Source: JBASNZ01 sp049657775
Lineage (GTDB): Bacteria > Actinomycetota > Coriobacteriia > Anaerosomatales > Anaerosomataceae
Assembly (NCBI GenBank): GCA_049657775.1
Contig: JBASNZ010000002.1
Coordinates: 1-12,274, forward strand
Direction: 5' to 3'
Length of the DNA stretch: 12,274 nucleotides
The translations under genes were made by a program, and so were the position numbers. The notes beneath the pieces were generated by a model that was given only the letters and a program-made list of their open reading frames with translations, did not search any database and was not told the DNA's origin. Positions 1-6,777 of the stretch are shown piece after piece. Every line of letters starts with the position of its first letter. Position 1 is the stretch's first letter.

Positions 1-176
1 GTGCCGGCGGGTTGGACCTGGTGCGTGAGGCCGAGCGCGTCGGTGCCGCCGAGGCGCTCCTGGCCGAGGAGGACACCGTGTTCCGGCTGGATCGCTCGGG
101 CGAGCGCGCCACGCCTGTCGAGACGCCTCCACCCGCGCCGCCGACGGCGACGTGGGCCGAGGGGGGTGCCAGGTGA
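1..176 (+). CDS. 3' end of an upstream CDS, possibly ATP phosphoribosyltransferase regulatory subunit (HisZ)
   Basis: An open frame enters from the left edge (first full codon at 3) and stops at TGA 174-176, giving about 57 C-terminal residues. They begin AGGLDLVREAERVGAAEALL and end in a Pro/Ala-rich tail. The TGA overlaps the GTG start of hisG in a GTGA arrangement, so the two are translationally coupled and in one operon. The fragment carries no diagnostic motif. HisZ is suggested only by context: the HisG downstream is the short form, which in known systems needs a HisZ partner, and hisZ often sits directly before hisG. It could equally be another protein. I am confident that the frame is coding and unsure of the identity. 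Confidence 0.5.
   Translation, partial: AGGLDLVREAERVGAAEALLAEEDTVFRLDRSGERATPVETPPPAPPTATWAEGGAR
159..175 (+). promoter_or_regulatory. Ribosome binding site and GTG start choice for hisG
   Basis: A strong purine run GAGGGGGG (159-166) lies 6 bases before GTG 173. This favours GTG 173 over the in-frame GTG at 152, which has no purine-rich site and would lie inside the upstream gene. Confidence 0.6.
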
Positions 177-853
177 TCGTCCGAACCTCATCGGCCACGA
201 CACGGCCGCTCCGCGTCGCCATACCCAAAGGCGCGCTCTTCGCCGACAGCGTCCGGCTCTTCGAACGTGCGGGCTTCGACGTGGACGGCCTCGCCGGGCC
301 GGGACGGCAACTCATCATCGCCACGCCCGAGATCGAGTTCGTGATCGCCAAGCCAACCGACGTGCCCATCTACGTCGCGTACGGCGGCGTGGACGTGGCG
401 GTCGCGGGCAAGGACGTCCTGGTGGAGTCCGCACTCGACCTCGTCGAGATGGTGGATCTTGGCTTTGGCGCCTGCCGGTTCGTGGTGGCCGAGCCTGCTG
501 ATACTCCGAGGAGTATCGAGGACCTCTATCGCCACCTTGGCGTCATCCGCGTGGCAACCAAGTACCCGCGTATCACTGAGGCGCACTTTGCCGAGCGCGG
601 CGTGCAGGTGGAGATCGTCAAGCTCAACGGCAACATAGAGATCGCCCCGCTCATCGGGCTTGCCGACCGCATCGTGGACATCACAGCCACCGGTCGCACG
701 CTTGAAGAGAACCGGTTGCGCATCGTCGAGGAAGTGCTCATCTCCTCGGCCAGATTCGTCGCCAACCCCGTGAGCATAGCCACCGAGGCGACCCGCGTTA
801 CCGACATGGCCAACCGACTCGCGGCCGCAGTGCCGCTACTCGAGAAGGAGTGA
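173..853 (+). CDS. hisG: ATP phosphoribosyltransferase catalytic subunit, short form (HisG)
   Basis: HisG catalyses the first, committed step of histidine synthesis, condensing ATP with PRPP to phosphoribosyl-ATP in the cytoplasm. From GTG 173 the protein is 226 residues. It has the N-terminal LRVAIPKGAL substrate-binding segment (13-22), GKDVL (79-83) and the PRPP loop DITATGRTL (169-177). The length and the absence of the roughly 80-residue C-terminal histidine-sensing domain place it in the short HisG family, which in known cases works as a hetero-octamer with HisZ. Feedback control would therefore go through HisZ. It overlaps the upstream gene by 4 bases, and its TGA ends at the edge of the hisD leader. 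The start could be the in-frame GTG 152, but the ribosome site supports 173. Confidence 0.95.
   Translation: MIVRTSSATTRPLRVAIPKGALFADSVRLFERAGFDVDGLAGPGRQLIIATPEIEFVIAKPTDVPIYVAYGGVDVAVAGKDVLVESALDLVEMVDLGFGACRFVVAEPADTPRSIEDLYRHLGVIRVATKYPRITEAHFAERGVQVEIVKLNGNIEIAPLIGLADRIVDITATGRTLEENRLRIVEEVLISSARFVANPVSIATEATRVTDMANRLAAAVPLLEKE
843..850 (+). promoter_or_regulatory. Ribosome binding site deciding the hisD start
   Basis: AGAAGGAG at 843-850 is the only good Shine-Dalgarno near the hisD start. It lies 11 bases before ATG 862 and 14 before ATG 865. The earlier in-frame GTG at 850 overlaps this site, so it is unlikely to be the start despite its neat GTGA overlap with the hisG stop. Confidence 0.5.
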
Positions 854-861
854 CGTACACG

Positions 862-2181
862 ATGATGCGACGCATCGAACTATCACGGGGCAAGCGGCTC
901 ACCCGCGAGGACGTCCAGCGCTCGGGCGGCATCGACGCCGAGGTCCTCGGCGTGGCGCAGCGCATCATCGATGACGTGCGCGACCGGGGCGACGAGGCCC
1001 TGCGCGACTATACCGAGCAGTTCGATCGCGTTGTACTCGGCGATCTTGCGGTCACCCAGGACGAGATCGATGAGGCTGTGGCCGAGGTCGGTGACGACTT
1101 CAAGCAGGCCATCGCCCAGGCGGCCATCGCCATCGAGGAGTTCCACCGTCGGCAGCTGCCGCAGTCGTGGTTCACGACCGACGAAGGTGGCGTCTTCTTG
1201 GGACAGAAGGTCACACCACTTGAGCGTGTGGGCATCTACGTGCCCGGCGGGCGTGCATGCTACCCGTCGAGCGTGCTCATGAACGCGATTCCGGCCATGG
1301 TGGCCGGGGTCGAGCAGATCGCCATGGTCGTTCCGCCGGGACCCGACGGTCGCGTCAACCCGTACACGCTTGCCGCGGCGGCGGAGGCGGGCGTGGTGGA
1401 GATCTACAAGGTGGGTGGCGCGCAGGCGGTGGCCGCGCTTGCGTACGGGACGGACTCGATCCCGCGCGTGGACAAGATCACCGGCCCCGGCAACGCGTAC
1501 GTGACCGCCGCAAAGAAGCTCGTCATGGGTGATGTCGGTATCGACATGCTCGCCGGTCCGAGCGAGGTCCTCATCTTGGCCGATGAGACCGCCGAGCCCA
1601 TCCTGGTGGCCATCGACCTCATGGCGCAGGCGGAGCACGACCCCCGCGCCGCAACGTACCTTGTCACGACCGACCCGACGCTTCCCGACGACGTCGACCT
1701 GGCACTCGCCGAGCTCCTGCAGGACTCGCCGCGTGCCGACGTCATCCGGCGCTCGCTTGAGGACAACGGCGTCGTGGTCATCTGCCCCGATGTCGACGTG
1801 GCGATCGACACCGCCAATGAGATCGCGCCCGAACACCTCGAGGTGCAGATGGCCGACCCGTTGGAACTGCTCGGCAGCATCCGCAACGCCGGTGCCATCT
1901 TCTTGGGGCCGTGGACGCCAGAGAGTGTTGGCGACTACGTTGCGGGGCCTAACCACGTCCTTCCCACAGGCGGCACCGCTCGCTTCTCAAGCCCGCTGTC
2001 TGTCGATGACTTCGTCAAGAAGTCCTCGGTGCTGTCGTACTCTCTCGACGGCCTCGCGTTCGACGGCCCCACTGTCATGACGATCGCGCTGGCCGAGGGT
2101 CTTGACGCCCACGCCCGCGCCGTGGGCCTGCGCCTCGCTATCGCGTACGGGCTTGAGAAGGATGAGGAGGTCGAGGACTGA
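862..2181 (+). CDS. hisD: Histidinol dehydrogenase (HisD)
   Basis: HisD carries out the last two steps of the pathway, the NAD-dependent oxidation of L-histidinol to histidinal and then histidine, at a zinc site. From ATG 862 it has 439 residues, normal for the family. The signature region is present: GPGNAYV at 208-214 and AGPSEVLILAD at 231-241. Zinc ligands expected from the E. coli enzyme are seen as Gln256 and His259 in QAEHDP, Asp358 in GDY, and His417 in EGLDAHA. The catalytic Glu324-His325 pair sits in APEHLE. The segment GPNHVLPTGG (362-371) is also conserved. The TGA shares its last base with the ATG of hisC. An alternative start is GTG 850, adding 4 residues. Confidence 0.97.
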   Translation: MMRRIELSRGKRLTREDVQRSGGIDAEVLGVAQRIIDDVRDRGDEALRDYTEQFDRVVLGDLAVTQDEIDEAVAEVGDDFKQAIAQAAIAIEEFHRRQLPQSWFTTDEGGVFLGQKVTPLERVGIYVPGGRACYPSSVLMNAIPAMVAGVEQIAMVVPPGPDGRVNPYTLAAAAEAGVVEIYKVGGAQAVAALAYGTDSIPRVDKITGPGNAYVTAAKKLVMGDVGIDMLAGPSEVLILADETAEPILVAIDLMAQAEHDPRAATYLVTTDPTLPDDVDLALAELLQDSPRADVIRRSLEDNGVVVICPDVDVAIDTANEIAPEHLEVQMADPLELLGSIRNAGAIFLGPWTPESVGDYVAGPNHVLPTGGTARFSSPLSVDDFVKKSSVLSYSLDGLAFDGPTVMTIALAEGLDAHARAVGLRLAIAYGLEKDEEVED

Positions 2182-3311
2182 TGGAACGACTTCGGCCACC
2201 GCGGCCTGAGCTCGAATCGCTCTCCCCTTACGACGCAAAGCACATCAGCGCCGACGTAGTGCTGTCGAGCAACGAGAACCCGATGAACCTGCCGGGTGAG
2301 CTGCTCGACAAGCTCTCCGACCGCATTCGCAAGATAGAGTTCAACCGCTACCCCGACCCCATGTCCGGCACGCTGCGCGAACTCATCGCCGAGGCCAACG
2401 GCCTGGACGTGGGCAACGTGCTCGTGGGCAATGGCGGTGATGAGCTTGTCTTCGACCTGCTGCTGGCATGGGGCGGGCCGGGGCGCACGCTCATCGACCT
2501 TCCGCCTACCTTCGCGATGTACGGCATCGACGCGGCCATGACCGGCACCAACGTGGCGTGCATCTCGCGCCTTGACGACTTCTCCATCAACGGCCCGGCG
2601 CTGCTCGATCGCCTTGGCCAGGGCGATGTCGACATCGTCATGATCGCCAACCCCAACAACCCCACCGGCACGCTCGCCCCCGAGACGCTCCTCATCGACG
2701 TGCTCAACTCGACCGACGCGCTCGTGCTCGTGGATGAGGCGTACTTCGAGTTCTCGCGTCACACCATGCGCCCGCACATGCAGCGTCACCCCAACCTCGT
2801 GATCCTGCGTACGTTCTCCAAGGCGTTCTCGCTGGCCGCGCTCCGCGCCGGCTACCTGCTCGCACACGAGGAGGTCATCAGCGAACTCACCAAGGTGCGG
2901 CAGCCGTACTCGGTCAACCGCTTCACGCAGATGACCGCCGCGCTCGTGTTCCGCGAGCGGTCCGTGTTCGAGGCCGGCATCAGCCAGCTCTTGCGCAACC
3001 GCGACATGCTCATCCACGGCCTGGACGCGCTTTCCGACGTGCAGGTCTTTCCATCCGAGGCCAACTTCGTACTGTTCCGGGTCGAGCATGCGTCGGCGGT
3101 CTGGCGCGATCTGCTCCACGAGCACTCGGTCCTCGTTCGCGATTTCTCGCGTACTCCCGGTCTCGAGGGTTGCCTGCGCGTCAGCGTCGGCACCGAGAAG
3201 GAGGTTGCGCGCTTCCTCGCGGGGATGGACGAGATCATCTCGAGGCGGCATGCCTCGGCGCACTTCGGGGTGCAGGCAACGGCGTCACGGCACATGGCTG
3301 CGGAGGACTGA
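2181..3311 (+). CDS. hisC: Histidinol-phosphate aminotransferase (HisC)
   Basis: HisC is a fold-type I PLP enzyme that transfers the amino group of glutamate to imidazole acetol phosphate, giving histidinol phosphate. The 376-residue protein has SSNENP (29-34), GNGGDEL (83-89), NPNNPTG (157-163), VDEAYFEF (184-191) with the Asp that contacts the pyridine nitrogen, and the PLP lysine Lys214 in RTFSKAFSLAALRAGY. A C-terminal RVSVGT supplies the substrate-binding Arg. The start ATG 2181 overlaps the hisD stop by one base and follows GAGGAGG about 9 bases upstream. About 20 residues beyond the last conserved element form a low-complexity C-terminal tail. Related aminotransferases are close in sequence, but the position between hisD and hisB settles the role. 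Confidence 0.96.
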   Translation: MERLRPPRPELESLSPYDAKHISADVVLSSNENPMNLPGELLDKLSDRIRKIEFNRYPDPMSGTLRELIAEANGLDVGNVLVGNGGDELVFDLLLAWGGPGRTLIDLPPTFAMYGIDAAMTGTNVACISRLDDFSINGPALLDRLGQGDVDIVMIANPNNPTGTLAPETLLIDVLNSTDALVLVDEAYFEFSRHTMRPHMQRHPNLVILRTFSKAFSLAALRAGYLLAHEEVISELTKVRQPYSVNRFTQMTAALVFRERSVFEAGISQLLRNRDMLIHGLDALSDVQVFPSEANFVLFRVEHASAVWRDLLHEHSVLVRDFSRTPGLEGCLRVSVGTEKEVARFLAGMDEIISRRHASAHFGVQATASRHMAAED

Positions 3312-3313
3312 GC

Positions 3314-3901
3314 ATGGCACGCGCAGCAACGATCACTCGTGCGACGAAGGAGACCGACATCTCGATAACGGTCGACCTCGACGGCAACGGTTCGACCGCC
3401 GTCTCGACTGGCGTGCCGTTCTTTGACCACATGCTCGAGGCGCTCGGGCGTCACGCGCTGCTCGACCTCGACGTGCGAGCGACCGGTGACCTGGCCGTGG
3501 ACGCGCACCACACGGTCGAGGACGTTGGCATCGTGCTTGGCCAGGCCGTTGCCAGCGCACTCGGCGACAAGTCGGGCATCAGGCGCTTCGGGTCGGCGGT
3601 CGTGGCCATGGATGAGGCGCTCGTGCTCTCCGCAGTCGATATCTCGGGCCGTGGCCAGCTGCACTACGACGTTACCGTCCCGATCGAACTGATCGGCACC
3701 TTCGACACCACGCTCGTCAAGGAGTTCCTCATCGCGTTCGCTGCCAACGCCGGGCTCACGCTGCACGTGATGGCGTTCGCGGGCGAGAACGCCCACCATA
3801 TCATCGAGGCGGCGTTCAAGGCCGTGGCGCGTGCGCTGCGCGAGGCGTTCGAGCTCGACGCCCGCGTGAGCGGCGTTCCGAGCACCAAGGGGTCGCTGTG
3901 A
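3314..3901 (+). CDS. hisB: Imidazoleglycerol-phosphate dehydratase (HisB, monofunctional)
   Basis: HisB dehydrates imidazole glycerol phosphate to imidazole acetol phosphate in a Mn-dependent 24-mer. The protein is 195 residues from ATG 3314, which follows CGGAGGA by 6 bases, only 2 bases after the hisC stop. Both metal-binding signatures are present: HHTVED (65-70) and ENAHHIIEAAFKA (158-170). PFFDHML (35-41) and the C-terminal STKGSL (190-195) also match the family. The length is that of the dehydratase alone. There is no N-terminal HAD phosphatase domain as in the E. coli bifunctional HisB, so histidinol phosphate must be dephosphorylated by an enzyme encoded elsewhere. The stop overlaps the hisH start in GTGA. 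An upstream in-frame extension exists but lies within hisC and has no ribosome site. Confidence 0.97.
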   Translation: MARAATITRATKETDISITVDLDGNGSTAVSTGVPFFDHMLEALGRHALLDLDVRATGDLAVDAHHTVEDVGIVLGQAVASALGDKSGIRRFGSAVVAMDEALVLSAVDISGRGQLHYDVTVPIELIGTFDTTLVKEFLIAFAANAGLTLHVMAFAGENAHHIIEAAFKAVARALREAFELDARVSGVPSTKGSL

Positions 3902-4521
3902 TCGCGATCATCGACTACAAGATGGGTAATCTGCGGAGCGTGCAGAAGGGCTTCGAGCATGCCGGGGTCACCGAGGTGGTTGTCACCGACGACGCCGCGA
4001 TCGTGGGCGCTGCCGACGGGATCGTGCTCCCCGGCGTCGGCGCGTTCCGTGACGCCAGTGCGAACCTCAACGCGAGCGGACTGTGGGACCTCGTGATCGA
4101 GCGGGTCGCAGACGGAACGCCGTTCCTCGGGATCTGTCTGGGGATGCAGCTCCTGGCAACCGTCGGCCTCGAAGACGGCGACTGGGAGGGCCTCGGTATC
4201 GTCCCCGGCACCTGCGATCGCTTGCCCGCGGGGGTCAAGATCCCGCACATCGGCTGGAACACGGTGGAATACCCGCGCGAGAGCCGGCTGTTCGAGGGCA
4301 TCGAGGAGGGCTCGGCGTTCTACTTCGTGCACTCGTACCGCCTCGTGCCCGATGACGATTCCTGTATCATCGGCCGTACGGAGTACGGAGTGCCGTTTGC
4401 GGCCGCAGTTGAAAAGGGATCGGCGTTTGCCGTGCAGTTCCACCCCGAGAAGTCCTCGGCGCTGGGACTCAAGCTGCTCTCCAACTTCGCGGGTGTCGTC
4501 TCGGATAGGGGCAGACAATGA
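3898..4521 (+). CDS. hisH: Imidazole glycerol phosphate synthase, glutaminase subunit (HisH)
   Basis: HisH is the class I glutamine amidotransferase half of IGP synthase. It hydrolyses glutamine and passes ammonia to HisF. The 207-residue protein starts at GTG 3898 with AAGGGG 5 bases before it, overlapping the hisB stop by 4 bases. The catalytic triad is visible: Cys80 in the nucleophile elbow GICLGMQ, and His182 and Glu184 in FHPEKS. The oxyanion-strand region LPGVGAF (44-50) and the IPHIGWN segment (115-121) are both typical of HisH rather than of other amidotransferases. The stop overlaps the hisA ATG in ATGA. Its partner hisF lies one gene downstream, with hisA between them, as in many his operons. 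Confidence 0.96.
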   Translation: MIAIIDYKMGNLRSVQKGFEHAGVTEVVVTDDAAIVGAADGIVLPGVGAFRDASANLNASGLWDLVIERVADGTPFLGICLGMQLLATVGLEDGDWEGLGIVPGTCDRLPAGVKIPHIGWNTVEYPRESRLFEGIEEGSAFYFVHSYRLVPDDDSCIIGRTEYGVPFAAAVEKGSAFAVQFHPEKSSALGLKLLSNFAGVVSDRGRQ

Positions 4522-5243
4522 TCGTCTTTCCGGCAATCGACATCCTGGATGGCAAGGCCGTCAGGCTCCGCCAGGGTCAGCTCGACGCAGTCACGGTGTA
4601 TAACGACGACCCGGTCGACCAGGCACGGCAGTGGATCGACCAGGGGGCCGAGTGGCTCCACGTGGTCGATCTGGATGGCGCGGTCCTCGGCGAACCCAAG
4701 AACATCGCGATCGTCGAGCGCATCGCCGCGCTCGGCACGCCCGTGCAGACCGGTGGCGGGCTGCGCTCGATGGAGACGCTCGAGCGTCTCGACAGCGTTG
4801 GCGTGCGGCGCATGGTTCTTGGAACCTCGCTCATCACGCAGCCAGCCCTTGTGGGCGAGGCGTGTGAGCGCTTTGACGGGTCCATCGTGGCCGGCATCGA
4901 CGCCCGCGACGGCAAGGTCGCCATCAACGGCTGGCGAGAGGGTACCGAGTACGGCGCGCTCGAACTCGTGCACGAACTGGAACTCCTCGGCGTAAAGCAC
5001 CTCGCGTACACCGACATCTCCAAGGACGGCATGCAGACCGGCGTCAACTACGGTGCGTATCGGGCGCTCGCCGGACAGGTGGACATGCCCATCACGGCCT
5101 CGGGCGGTGTGTCGACGCTCGACGACATTCGCGACCTGGCGACGCTCGGCCTGCAGCTTGAGGGCGTCATCGTCGGCAGGGCGCTGTACGAGAACGTCTT
5201 CGCGCTTGCCGAGGCCATCCGCGTCGGGCACGGCGAGGAGTAG
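4518..5243 (+). CDS. hisA: Phosphoribosyl-formimino-AICAR-phosphate isomerase (HisA)
   Basis: HisA catalyses the Amadori rearrangement of ProFAR to PRFAR on a (beta/alpha)8 barrel. The 241-residue protein begins at ATG 4518, overlapping the hisH stop by 4 bases. The general acid/base pair is present as Asp8 in PAIDI and Asp128 in GIDARDGK. Phosphate-binding loops are seen at TGGGLR (78-83) and near the C terminus at ASGGVSTLDDI and VGRALYE. The half-barrel repeat TDISKDG (165-171) mirrors the HisF element. Some actinobacteria use a dual HisA/TrpF (PriA). I cannot exclude that from sequence reading alone, and whether a separate trpF exists lies outside the window. Confidence 0.95.
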   Translation: MIVFPAIDILDGKAVRLRQGQLDAVTVYNDDPVDQARQWIDQGAEWLHVVDLDGAVLGEPKNIAIVERIAALGTPVQTGGGLRSMETLERLDSVGVRRMVLGTSLITQPALVGEACERFDGSIVAGIDARDGKVAINGWREGTEYGALELVHELELLGVKHLAYTDISKDGMQTGVNYGAYRALAGQVDMPITASGGVSTLDDIRDLATLGLQLEGVIVGRALYENVFALAEAIRVGHGEE

Positions 5244-5246
5244 CGA

Positions 5247-6008
5247 GTGCTCACCAAGCGTGTCATCCCGTGCCTTGACGTCCACGAGGGGCGCGTGGTC
5301 AAAGGCGTCAACTTCGTCAACCTCATCGACGCGGGCGACCCGGTGGAGCTTGCCGCGGTCTACGACCGTGAGGGCGCCGACGAGCTCGTCTTCCTCGACA
5401 TCACCGCCACGCACGAGGAACGTCCGCTCATGCTGGAGGTGGCGCGTCGCACTGCCGAGGAGGTCTTCATCCCGTATACCGTCGGAGGAGGCATGCGCTC
5501 CGCGGCCGACATCCGCGCGATGCTCTCGGCCGGATGCGACAAGATCTCGATGAACTCCGCCGCGGTCGCTGACCCGTCGCTCATCACCGAGACGGCGCGC
5601 ATCTACGGCTCGCAGTGCATCGTGGTGGCGATCGATGGCCGGCGCGTGCCGGGCTCATCGCGGTGGGAGGTCTTTGTCGCTGGCGGCCGTAAGAACACGG
5701 GCCTCGACGCAGTGGCATGGGCCGAGGAGGCCGAGCGCCGCGGCGCGGGCGAGATCCTGCTCACGAGCATGGACCGCGACGGCACCAAGGACGGTTTCGA
5801 CATCGATCTCACGCGCGCGGTCACGCGCGGGGTCAACATCCCCGTGATCGCGAGCGGGGGAGCGGGCGAGCTGGAGCACTTTGCCGAGGTCGTGATCGAG
5901 GCGGACGCGGACGCGGTGCTGGCCGCCAGTGTGTTCCACTTTGGGCAGTTCAGCATCCGTCAGGTGAAGGAATCGATGGCCGCACACGGGGTACCGGTGC
6001 GACTGTAG
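5247..6008 (+). CDS. hisF: Imidazole glycerol phosphate synthase, cyclase subunit (HisF)
   Basis: HisF takes ammonia from HisH and PRFAR and produces imidazole glycerol phosphate plus AICAR, which returns to purine synthesis. The 253-residue (beta/alpha)8 barrel has catalytic Asp11 in IPCLDV, Lys19 in RVVKGVNF, and Asp130 in VVAIDGRR. The phosphate loops are TVGGGMRS (78-85) and ASGGAGELEHF (202-212), with SMDRDGTKDG at 174-183. These residue numbers coincide with those of the well-studied Thermotoga enzyme. The start is GTG 5247, 3 bases after the hisA stop and 6 bases after GGCGAGGAG. No anomaly is seen. Confidence 0.97.
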   Translation: MLTKRVIPCLDVHEGRVVKGVNFVNLIDAGDPVELAAVYDREGADELVFLDITATHEERPLMLEVARRTAEEVFIPYTVGGGMRSAADIRAMLSAGCDKISMNSAAVADPSLITETARIYGSQCIVVAIDGRRVPGSSRWEVFVAGGRKNTGLDAVAWAEEAERRGAGEILLTSMDRDGTKDGFDIDLTRAVTRGVNIPVIASGGAGELEHFAEVVIEADADAVLAASVFHFGQFSIRQVKESMAAHGVPVRL

Positions 6009-6012
6009 GTAT

Positions 6013-6017
6013 GGAGG
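6013..6017 (+). promoter_or_regulatory. Ribosome binding site deciding the hisI start
   Basis: GGAGG at 6013-6017 lies 5 bases before ATG 6023, which supports that codon over the in-frame ATG 6011 (which overlaps the site). A second option, ATG 6047, has a weaker GCGGGG about 8 bases upstream and would remove 8 poorly conserved residues. Confidence 0.5.
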
Positions 6018-6022
6018 CGCAC

Positions 6023-6421
6023 ATGGACCGCGAGCGGGGTGACCTCATGGTGAGCGAGCTCACCTTCAACGACCAGGGACTCATTCCCGTGATCGTGCAG
6101 CAGTACGACACACTCGAGGTGCTCATGATGGCCTGGATGAACGCCGAGGCAGTCGAGCGCACCCTTCAAAGTGGTCGCGCCTGGTACTGGAGCCGCTCGC
6201 GGCAGGCGTACTGGATGAAGGGCGAGTCCTCGGGTCACGTGCAGGACGTCAAAGAACTCCGCTACGATTGCGACGCCGACGCGCTCCTCATGCTGGTGGA
6301 TCAGACCGGTCCGGCGTGCCACACGAACGAGCGCAGCTGCTTCTACCGCACGCTCTATCCGGTGCCCGGGCAGGGTTCCGCGCCTGCGACCGCGAATTCG
6401 GACAACATGCCCCTGTCGTAA
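6023..6421 (+). CDS. hisI: Phosphoribosyl-AMP cyclohydrolase (HisI, stand-alone)
   Basis: HisI opens the purine ring of phosphoribosyl-AMP to give ProFAR, using zinc and magnesium. The 132-residue protein has the family core: WMKGESSGHVQDV (64-76), then the metal-binding segment DCDAD (82-86) with Cys83 and Asp82/84/86, and Cys99 and Cys106 in ACHTNERSC. These three cysteines match the zinc ligands of monofunctional enzymes. The stop comes before any pyrophosphohydrolase domain, so it is not the fused HisIE of enterobacteria. That activity is the next gene. The last ~18 residues are an unconserved tail rich in Ala, Pro and Ser. ATG 6047 is an alternative start. Confidence 0.95.
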   Translation: MDRERGDLMVSELTFNDQGLIPVIVQQYDTLEVLMMAWMNAEAVERTLQSGRAWYWSRSRQAYWMKGESSGHVQDVKELRYDCDADALLMLVDQTGPACHTNERSCFYRTLYPVPGQGSAPATANSDNMPLS

Positions 6422-6438
6422 GAAGGGAACCACCGCGA

Positions 6439-6771
6439 ATGACAACCGACCTGCTCGGCGCCCCTAACCCCACACCGGTACCGCATATCGGCACGGTCCT
6501 TGATGAGGTCTTCGCCGTTCTCGAGTCCCGCAAGGTCGAGATGCCAGAGGACAGCTACACCGCCAAGCTGCTATTCGGCCCCCAGGACAAGCTCCTCAAG
6601 AAGATAGCCGAGGAGTCCGGTGAGGTCATCATCGCCGCACGCGATCACGACGTGAACCAGCTGCGCTACGAGATCGGTGACGTGCTCTACCACCTGATGG
6701 TGGTCATGGTGCGCGAAGGCGTGACCCTCGATGATCTCGCGGCGGAACTCGCCGGGCGTCGCAGGAAGTAG
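6439..6771 (+). CDS. hisE: Phosphoribosyl-ATP pyrophosphatase (HisE, stand-alone)
   Basis: HisE removes pyrophosphate from phosphoribosyl-ATP, the second step of the pathway. The 110-residue all-alpha protein belongs to the MazG/HisE fold. DSYTAKLL (38-45) and KKIAEESGEVIIAA (54-67) carry the metal-binding Glu58, Glu59 and Glu62, and YEIGDVLYHLMVVM (77-90) carries Glu78 and Asp81. The start ATG 6439 follows AGAAGGGA by about 10 bases, 17 bases after the hisI stop. It is the last recognisable his gene in the cluster. The TAG is only 6 bases before the next, unrelated gene, with no hairpin between them, so transcription probably continues. Confidence 0.95.
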   Translation: MTTDLLGAPNPTPVPHIGTVLDEVFAVLESRKVEMPEDSYTAKLLFGPQDKLLKKIAEESGEVIIAARDHDVNQLRYEIGDVLYHLMVVMVREGVTLDDLAAELAGRRRK

Positions 6772-6777
6772 CGAACG

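Noticed and set aside
1..501. Plus-strand open frame of 166 codons in frame 1
   Set aside because: Arg-rich translation that overlaps hisG in another frame. The upstream gene and hisG explain the region.
1935..3263. Minus-strand open frame of 442 codons
   Set aside because: It lies antisense to hisD and hisC, whose motifs are unambiguous, and its sequence is low-complexity, as expected from GC-rich complement.
6023..6771. Fused HisIE
   Set aside because: The cyclohydrolase frame stops at 6421, and hisE has its own ATG and ribosome site. The neighbouring frames differ, so they are two genes, not a frameshifted fusion.
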